A DNA stretch of 64,000 nt, taken from the NCBI RefSeq assembly GCF_040954645.1, contig NC_092805.1, positions 69,859,186-69,923,185 on the forward strand, in the 5' to 3' direction. Positions 56,733-64,000 of this stretch are shown piece after piece (within the stretch, counting starts at the first letter, position 1; every line of letters begins with the position of its first letter). A model generated the notes under the pieces. The model had not been told where the DNA came from. It saw nothing but the letters and a program-made list of their open reading frames with translations, and made no database searches. The stretch comes from Diabrotica undecimpunctata (Eukaryota > Arthropoda > Insecta > Coleoptera > Chrysomelidae). The position numbers were made by a program, and so were the translations under genes.

Positions 56733-59214
56733 CTACATTATTTTAAAAAGATGATATCTACCAATATGCTGGAAAACATAATAGAACAAAGTAATTTGTA
56801 TGCACTGCAAAAGAATATAAATAAACCATTGAATATGACACTAGCAGAATTAAACCAATTTATTGGATCTGTTCTACTGATGTCAATATATGGCATGCCA
56901 AGGACAAGATCATTTTGGCAGAAGGAAACACGTGTTGCTCAAATAGTCGATACTATATCTAGGAATCGCTGGGAAAAAATAAAAACTAAAATGCATTTCA
57001 ATAATAACGAAAATATGGTCAACAATAATGATAAGTTATACAAAATTAGACCGTTCATCAACGGTTTATTTTAAAATTTTCAAAGTATTCCAATTAGTGA
57101 AAAATTGTGTATTGATGAACAAATGATACCATTCAAAGAGGCACATTCTTTAAAAAAATATATGAAGAACAAACCCAAAAAATGGGGATACAAGGCATTT
57201 GTTTTGTGTGATAGCAATGGTATTGTTTATAACTGGGAATTATATACAGGAACTGTTAAACATCCTCTTCATTTACCTAATGTAGACACCAGCGGTAATG
57301 TAGTAATAAGAATGTGTGAGATAGTCAAACCAAACAAATACTATAAAGTATATTTTGACAACTGATTCAATAGCATTCAGTTGCAGATTGAAATGGAAAA
57401 ACGTGGACTGCAATGTTTGGGAACTGTTCTTCCAAATATATTGCCTTGTTGCCATTTTTCTGATGACAAGAATATGAAGAAACAGGGCAGAGGTACTGTA
57501 GAAGAAAAGCACGCTACAGTAGATGGCATAAGACAAACAGCATTAAAGTGGTACGATAATAAACCGGTTCATTTGCTTAGTACATTTGTTGGTTCTGAGC
57601 CTACTTCGTTAGTCAAGAGGTGGGATAAGAAACAAAATCAAGAATTATTGTATGCTGTCCAAATTCAGTGCAATTTTATAATACATTTATTGGAGGTGTC
57701 GATCTTATGGATTCACTAATTGCTTTTTATCGAACAGACATAAGATCTAAAAAGTGGTATCTAAAAATATTTTTTCACCTTCTGGATTTAGCTGTTATTA
57801 ACAGCTGGTTGTTGCATCGTCGTGATTGCGATTACTTTGAAATTAAAAAGAAAAACCAGTTGCCTTTGTTACAGTTTAAGTCCCACTTATGTAGCGTACT
57901 GTTAGTAAGAACTGACCAGATCAAAAACAAAGGACGTCCCAGGCTCAGTGAAATTGAGAACGAAATTGTAAAAAAACAGAGGAGAGGATCTACTGCTATT
58001 GTACTACCAAAGGAAGTTAGGCTTGACCAAAGGCCAGTAATTTCTGAAAAAAAGGAAAGATGCAAAAAACCAGGATGCTGTAATACTTCTAAAGTAATGT
58101 GCAATTAATGTAAAGTTGCTTTATGATTTACATCTACAAATATTTGTTTTTTTGAATGGCATAATAAATAAGTATATAACTTGTTTCGTTAGTTTTTGCT
58201 AAACACTCCCAAAACTCTTCCCAAACGAAATTTAAAAAATCTAAAAAAATTACTAGTTGTTGTAAATGAATATTTGAGCACATATACAAATTAAAACATT
58301 TTATAAACAAATAAGTTTACAAAAAAGTCGGGCAATAGAGGGCTAAGATATTTATATTTCACTATATGCTCTATGAGTTGGTTTTCAATTCAAATTTGCA
58401 CCTATGACGAAATTTATAATATCTAAGATCTGGTACTTTCATATGAAACTGGAATAAAACACTTGTTAGATAATATTTATTTGTTTTGAGTACATTTTTT
58501 GTAAAACCTAGTATATAAAAAAATAAATATTTGTCTGTCAACAAATTTCTATATAAAAGTACGAGGCACTATTATTCTCATGCTGTGAGCTTTGCTGCTC
58601 TGTTACTTTTATAACGCTTAAGCTATTTTTAATTTATTGTAAATATTTTTGAGGTGTGTTTCCTTAAATGATCATTTTTAAGGTTAGTACGTTTGATTAA
58701 ATGAAATTGACATTAATTTGATAGTTTCCATTTTATAGTGTTGATGGTATATGACTAGCATCTGTTGGTACTATAATATATCAATTTCAACATGTGGATG
58801 TGAGAGCACTCTCTTGTTAGTAATTTCAGTGTAAATTTTGACGAAACCAGAAGTATCCCATAATATTCTTTCCGTGTGATCTTAGTATTTCCGTTGATTA
58901 AATAGTATAGGGTATCCAATATTTCAATCATCGGTATGTCAGAGTGATTTTTATGAATTTTTATATATATTTGCAAAATGAAAAAGAAAGTTCAGTACAG
59001 GCAGTTAAACAGCTGATCTGTCAATTTAGAAGTAAGAGCAAGTACCAACTTGCTGAAAAGTATACCCATACACAAAAGGAATAATAAAATGTACTGCACA
59101 AACTATAGCGCTATAAGCTATATCTCTATTAATAATTAGGATATCCAGTATTTTTTCTAATACACCTGGAACGATTGAGTAAATAGGTGAACTATAAAGT
59201 AGGTGAATATTAGT

Positions 59215-59460
59215 GTGGAATTAGAAAAACTTAATAAATCGTTGATCATTTATTCACTATTAGGCAGTTAATGAGAAATGTTGGGAATACAAAAAAAAAC
59301 ATTAAACTAGTTATTTATAGATTTTAAACAAACACTGATATAATCGTAAGAATAAAACTATGAAATACCATTACAGAAAAGAAAACTGTCGACTTATTTT
59401 CAAATGTACATTGATTTCAAACAGGAAGATTCCATTCCAAACTCTATTTAAAAAGTAAAA
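59215..59460 (+). repeat. Direct repeat unit 1 in the right-arm insert
   Basis: From GAATTAGAAAAACTTAATAA to AAACAGGAAGATTCC, this matches 60030-60270 with many substitutions. Both contain TTATTTATAGATTTT and GTTGGGAATA. In frame they resemble the LFIDFKQ block of an RT. Confidence 0.65.
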
Positions 59461-60029
59461 TCAATAAACAGATAATTATATACATAAAGATTATACAAAT
59501 CGCAAATATTGGAAAACCTAAATATGCGTGGTCAAAATATTAAAAATCAAAGTGCTTTAAAAAGTGAATGAACTCGTCTAACAGCTGTTTTGAAACCAAT
59601 ATATTATGAAACGAATTGGGGATATTATATTACACAAACTAAACCGCTTGTCTACAAAAAAATCAAGAAAATATGACACGACAGGAAAGACTAATGACTT
59701 TATAGCTAATTGCCACATAAATATCAATGTAAAGCAAAAATACTTATTTAGATAAACGTATAATGTTTCACTAAACGGTAACGAAAAATGTTACAAATAA
59801 AGGTTAAAACATGCTTTTCAATTCGCGGTAAAAGATTTAATAAAGTTCAGCACACAGTATAAATTCGTAACAAAATTCATATACCAGTAAACGGTACTCG
59901 ATACAGCAGCAAAGTAATTTTGGCAACAAATATGTAGGTTGTACTTTACCCCATTGGAATCATAGTACCCGCTATGGAAAATGGTGTCTTCTTTGACATC
60001 CAGCAACCACAAATGTGAAATTAGGAAAG

Positions 60030-60330
60030 ATTAATGTGAAATTAGGAAAATTCAATGAACCGTTGATTAAATATTCACTATTATATACTTAATGAAAAAT
60101 GTTGGGAATAAAAAAAAACATTAAGCTAGTTATTTATAGATTTTCAACAAACATATGATATAGTTATAAGATTGTAACTAAAATGCTATGGAAAAACTAG
60201 GCATACATAAGAAAAGTAACTGCCAACTTACTTTCAAATGTCCAGTGACCTCAAACAGGAAGATGCCCTGTCTCCAATCGCGTTTACCATCGTTTTGGAG
60301 AGCATCTCCCGGAAAGCAAATACAGAAAAT
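60030..60330 (+). pseudogene. Direct repeat unit 2 with RT fragment
   Basis: The repeat of 59215-59460 continues into RT codons: LFIDFQQTYDIVIR (family LLVDFQQAYDTV), then LKQEDALSPIAFTIVLESIS and RKANTEN (family LRQGDALSPMLFNxALE). Only the first two RT blocks survive, broken by stops. Confidence 0.65.
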
Positions 60331-61189
60331 CTCACAGTTTAATAATTAAGGTCCTCATATTATACGGACCTTCGACGATGAGTTTATTACAGTAGCGAAA
60401 ATAATTATTGGTAAGCAAAAAACATTAATACATTAAATAGAAAAAAGCGCAAAAAAGGGTCCTCCAAATCAACGATAATAAAAAAATATATGGCTATCAC
60501 TTTGAAATGTTTCATCGGTCTAAATGTTTGGAATTTAAAAGCACTTTTAACAAAAACACTACAAAAGAGAATAACAACAGAATACAAGCTGGCAATTGCT
60601 ACGTTTTAAGCAAAAAAATTAAATCCAAAAATACATCCCGCAGTAAGAAAAATAAGAATCTACGTACGTAAGTAAAACACAAACAATGAAAAAATAAAAT
60701 AAGAGCCGATTGAGCGTCGTAGAAAGAAATATATAATTATGTTATGAATAAGATCACAAATCAAGACAAAGTGCAAAACAATAACTTAAGCGTTGAGATT
60801 TAATTTCTTGTACGACGGTGCAATTTTTATATACCTGTTTGACCTTAGCATTAGTTCCCGGTCGTAAAACATTTCTGAGGGCTTTTCTAGCAATCCTGAT
60901 CTCAGTAATACCTGAGTTTTACTTACATTATTTTATATATCCTGATTTTAGTAGTTCGCATTACACTTCTGGATTTAAAAGTGTTATGAGGTGATACATA
61001 TATTAGTTTGCTACCTGAATTTTCCCTTTTATCTCTTATGTGACAACGTTCTCTGCGATATCTAAAACGCCCCAATTTTTCAAAATTTTATGGGTCTATT
61101 GTTACGTTATATGCTCTATTCTACATCATCTCTTTTGTCTGTTAATAAATATTTATTTGGTTTTATCGTTACTATGATACCGTTTTTTT

Positions 61190-61500
61190 TTGCTGGTAAT
61201 AGCATTATTCTATAGTAATCTAATATTTAATCTATGGATTAAATTCGGATAGCGAATAGTGATATTCTTTACTTTCTCGGAGAAATTATAGTGTAACACA
61301 CAAAAACCGTATTAAATTGCCAAAAACTTCCTTGCATATTCTATTTATTTCTGAGGAGCAGCAGCAATATCAATACCTACCATAATATTGCATATAGTCC
61401 TGGACTGGCTAATCGTTGGATAATAGGAAACATGGATGTAGAAGTTTTAATGGTTTGGTGACTGCTTACTGAAATCGGGGAGCAGAGATATCAGTACCAA
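61190..61500. repeat. Diverged third copy of the arm's outer-end sequence
   Basis: CTTTCTCGGAGAAATTATAG, TAGTCCTGGACTGGCTAATC and GGGGAGCAG-GATATCAGTACC occur here in the same order and orientation as at 63560-63860, and inverted at 31960-32240. It is clearly more diverged than the two arms are from each other, so this sequence is an interspersed family that predates the duplication. Confidence 0.75.
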
Positions 61501-61980
61501 GTTAATGACTATAGGAGTTGCGGATACATTTTCTGATAATTTAGTTCCTCCCTTTTTTTTAAATATACTATAGAAGGCTGAAGTACAGGTCTCATGTAAT
61601 TGTGGAAGATGCATAAGGTATTTAGACATCGTTTTTTGTAAATTGAATGTTTTAGATTTTCAGATGTATAAATTTAACGTGAATTAATTTGGACTCATTT
61701 AGTTTAGGCTCTAATAGGTATACTATTTGTAGGTTAAACTCCCATGCTATACTTTAGTAAAGGCCTAAGCAATGTCAAAAAAGACTAGCACAATTTTTTT
61801 TTTCTAAAACGTATTTCTCAACAAGTTTCTCACTTAGTTATATCGATAATTCTGTATATTCAATTAATCATGGGATACTTTTTATCTCTGAATAAAAATT
61901 ATCGGTTTGGAATCAGCTCCTTTTTTTATTATTGGTTTCATTAACTTATATAAATAAATACAACCTGATTTAAAGTAAAG

Positions 61981-63480
61981 CTGAAGTTGGTTTTTAAATG
62001 CACACTTTAATACTCTGTTTTTGTTAGCCTTATTTTTAGACGTTTTGCTCAAGCGCCCATCTTCATTGTCTCAATCATTAATTCAATTATCTCAATCATT
62101 AATTCAATTATCTCTCCTTATCTCTTACTAACACCACATCGTTAGCATACATCAGGCACCAAGGGATATCTCCTTGACATGTTTTCGTTAATTTTTCCAA
62201 CACTAATTAGAAGAGATAAGGGATTAGCACTGACCCCTGATGCAATACTATTTTCAAATAAAATTTATCAGTCTTACCCTCACTTGTTCTAACATTAGTT
62301 TTCCATTACTTGCCTTATGATAAAAATTGCATCCGTTGTTGATTTGCCTTGCATGAATTTAAACTGAATATTTCTGTTTCTTCCTGTATCCTACTATCAA
62401 TTATTCTCTCCCATAGTTTCATGGTGTGACAGAGTAGTTTTAGGGCTCTATAGTTTGTACAGAGTTTACCATCTACTTTGTTTTTCTATACAGGTACTAA
62501 AATGCTACTTCTCCATTCATCCGGTATTCGCCTTACTTTCAAAATTCTATTAAATAGTCCTGTTAGCCAACTTGTTCCTGATTTTCCTAATGCTGATCAT
62601 ATATATCCAGGGATGCCATCAGGACCTATGCCTTTTCTTTTTTCATCTTATGTAGCTCTTGAATTACTTCCGCGGTCGTCATTTTCGGCACCATTGCTAT
62701 TACTGTCTCTGTTGCCTCTATAGATGCTTTCTCAAACTCTTCTTTTAATTGGTCGTTAAAGAACTCCTTCCAGCGATTTTTTACATCCTTTTATTGCATA
62801 AATAGTTTAATGTATTTATCTCGTATACATTTATTCTGATTAAAATCTTTGGTTTTCTTTGCTCCACTTTTAGCAATTTTGTATATGTTTTTTTCTTAGT
62901 ACTCAGTTCATTGTACAGCTTTTCATACGTTGCTACCATAGATTGTGCTACCGCTACTTTTGCTTCCTCTTTATCTATTTGATACTTTTGATAATCTTAG
63001 TCTGATATTTTTTCTTGTCCCTCTTTATATAATCTTCTCTTGTCTTTTATATTGTCTTAAACATTGTCTGACTATCTATATTTACCAATTTTTAAGTCAA
63101 TTTCCTGAGATGTTTTTAAGTATTTTAGTTACACTCTCTTTAATAATTTTTGACACATTTCTCCAAATTTCATTATGACCTTTTTCCATATTCCAACACA
63201 TTCTTTTTTTATTTCTGTTCTAAATTGAACTACTTTGTCGCTTGTTAACGTCAATTAATTGTTTTTGTGACTCTCTTCGATATTTTGGTTTTATTTCATA
63301 TTTTACTTGTATATCTAGTACCAGCACTTTATGCTGTTGGCTTACAAGATAGAGTTTCACTAATTATTACTTTAGAGTCTTTACATAAGGGATTGGCTTA
63401 CGATCCATATTTGGAATTGATTTTGTCTGCTTTTGAATTGGATAAGCTGGCTTTCTCTTTTCTAAAAGCATGTACTAACA
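61981..63480 (-). pseudogene. RTE-like LINE remnant, right-arm copy
   Basis: Mirror of 32345-33800. In reverse complement it shows the same ENQF-FM-IISTTDAIFI, RRIPDEWRSSILVPVYKNK and IGPDGIPGYI blocks with stops. Apparent plus-strand open frames at 62478-62723, 62945-63178 and 63267-63521 are antisense shadows. Confidence 0.72.
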
Positions 63481-63513
63481 GTTTACTAGTTATGGCCACT
63501 GTAAGTACATGCT
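63467..63513. repeat. Imperfect hairpin, right-arm partner of 32293-32339
   Basis: AGCATGTACTAACAGT faces ACTGTAAGTACATGCT with one mismatch and a longer loop. The left arm has the perfected form. Confidence 0.8.
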
Positions 63514-63948
63514 ACTGCTAATGCCAGCATATTATCTGCCATATTATTTGCTGCCAATAGCATTCTTCTATAGCATTCTAATATTTCATCTATAGATTAA
63601 ATCCGTATAGCAAATAGATATTTTTCACTTTCTCGGAGAAATAATATTCTAACATACAAAATCCTATTAAATTGCCAAAACCTTCCTTGCATATTTTATT
63701 CACTTATAAGGGACAGCAGCAATATCAGTACCATAATAAGGAGTATAGTCCTGGACTGGCTAATCGTTGAATAATAGGAAGCATGAGTGTAGCAGTTTTA
63801 ATGTTTTCGGGACTGCTACCTGGTATCGGGGAGCAGTGATATCAGTACCAAGTTATTGCATATATGAATTGTTGCTTGAACTTTATTATTACTAAACAGC
63901 CTTATATAAACAGCACTATATTCTATAACACAATTAATTACTATTTAA

Positions 63949-64000
63949 CTGGGAATAAGCCACAATTAAAGGTTAAAATACGTTTATTGATGTTTCAATT
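63949..64000. mobile_element. Start of MITE-like element at window end
   Basis: CTGGGAATAAGCCACAATTA matches the terminal repeat of the element at 7291-7454 (GATTAAGCCRCAATTRAT type). It begins within 20 bases of the outer edge of the right arm and is cut by the window end. Confidence 0.5.

Larger units (their letters stand above)
55047..58108 (+). pseudogene. piggyBac transposase, right-arm copy
   Basis: The ATG at 55047 gives MDTKTFYGKSSK, then a frameshift into KDSDFDSDNKK and ENEDDLYEANLDQD. The frame 55130-55426 reaches LPTCKLLEPESP, where a 1302-bp element interrupts it, and resumes at 56733. The TAA after NGLF (57072) is shared with the left arm. CIDEQMIPFKE keeps the first Asp and YFDN the second, but the following Trp codon is TGA here (57363-57365) and TGG in the left arm. 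A frameshift near 57640 precedes IGGVDLMDSL (third Asp). The stretch NQLPLLQFKSHLC, lost in the left arm, is intact. The zinc finger CKKPGCCNTSKVMC ends at 58108. Confidence 0.88.
54640..58342. mobile_element. piggyBac element, right-arm copy, with LTR insertion
   Basis: TTAA (54636-54639) precedes CCCTCTATAGCCCCG, and the other end GGGCAATAGAGGG is followed by CTAA (58343-58346), the same altered flank as in the left arm. Without the insertion at 55427-56732 its length is about 2.4 kb, as in the left copy. Confidence 0.9.
58923..61980. other. 3.06-kb right-arm segment missing from left arm
   Basis: Arm homology stops after GGTATCCAATAT (58922) and restarts at GAAGTTGGTTTTTAAATGC (about 61981). 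In the left arm these flanks are joined by about 15 bases. The segment contains plus-strand RT fragments, two diverged direct repeats and a diverged copy of the arm's outer end. I found no terminal repeat or duplication showing whether it was gained here or lost in the left arm. Confidence 0.75.
50785..63933 (-). repeat. Right arm of giant inverted repeat
   Basis: Reverse-complement partner of 31887-40683. Its 13.15 kb equals the left arm (8.8 kb) plus two segments: a 1306-base insertion with its duplication (55427-56732) and a 3.06-kb segment (about 58923-61980). All element remnants recur in mirror order and opposite orientation. Outer edge: CTATATTCTATAACACAA. Confidence 0.93.

Noticed and set aside
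62478..63521. Three plus-strand open frames in the right arm, mirrored on the minus strand in the left arm
   Set aside because: They are antisense shadows of the RTE-like LINE. Their conservation between arms reflects the duplication, not coding.
31887..63933. Assembly artefact joining two haplotypes head to head
   Set aside because: Not excluded, but less likely: the 10-kb unique spacer, private stops, private hairpins and the LTR insertion with duplication are ordinary genomic events. Long reads would settle it.
31887..63933. A Maverick/Polinton or other giant transposon with these arms as terminal repeats
   Set aside because: No integrase, polymerase B, capsid or other large-element genes in the spacer, and no target duplication at the outer edges.

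Overview
The window is AT-rich animal DNA, almost certainly from an insect. It has spliced genes with GT..AG introns and one real host gene, a Tret1-type MFS sugar transporter. The rest is a dense layering of insect-type transposable elements: piggyBac, pogo, Tc1/IS630, mariner, jockey, I-type and RTE-like LINEs, Penelope and a probable solo LTR. The element mix suggests a beetle, but that is a weak impression. I see no tRNA, rRNA, CRISPR or prokaryotic operon structure.

Region 1 (0-6.1 kb) holds a LINE endonuclease remnant (0.87-1.67 kb) and a decayed 3.06-kb DNA transposon with 34-bp terminal inverted repeats (3062-6122).

Region 2 (6.2-22 kb) is the transporter gene on the minus strand. 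Three exons (21951-21813, 21431-21147, 7197-6275) join in phase with consensus splice sites. The 13.9-kb intron between the last two is filled with nested elements. A dead piggyBac relic (about 8.85-15.6 kb) is split by a Tc1/IS630-type element (9978-12330) and by a second element with a perfect 9-bp target duplication (12422-15103) that contains a LINE. The intron also holds a 1.5-kb CA-rich repeat and an internally deleted piggyBac with perfect TTAA ends (19307-20681). The first coding exon was not found.

Region 3 (22.8-31.6 kb) holds a decayed I-type LINE (ORF1, endonuclease, RT, RNase H). Next is a nearly intact pogo-type transposon (27612-30429) with a 645-residue spliced transposase. 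One of its DDD catalytic positions reads Asn.

Region 4 (31.9-63.9 kb) is the main structural feature, a very large inverted repeat. The left arm is 31887-40683, the right arm 50785-63933, and the spacer about 10.1 kb. The arms carry the same series of dead elements in mirror order, including one piggyBac with the same mutated end and the same internal stop. The unit was therefore duplicated as a block after those elements had died. Later the right arm gained a 1302-bp insertion flanked by CCCT (probable solo LTR) and differs from the left by a 3.06-kb segment. The left arm shows two short hairpins made perfect compared with their partners, a signature of template switching. The spacer holds (TA)n arrays, a pogo-type MITE sitting between two of them, diverged 400-bp repeats, a mariner relic, several LINE fragments and a Penelope-type GIY-YIG fragment.

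Only the transporter looks like a functional cellular gene. The pogo ORF is the only element protein without breaks. All sequence comparisons were made by eye.
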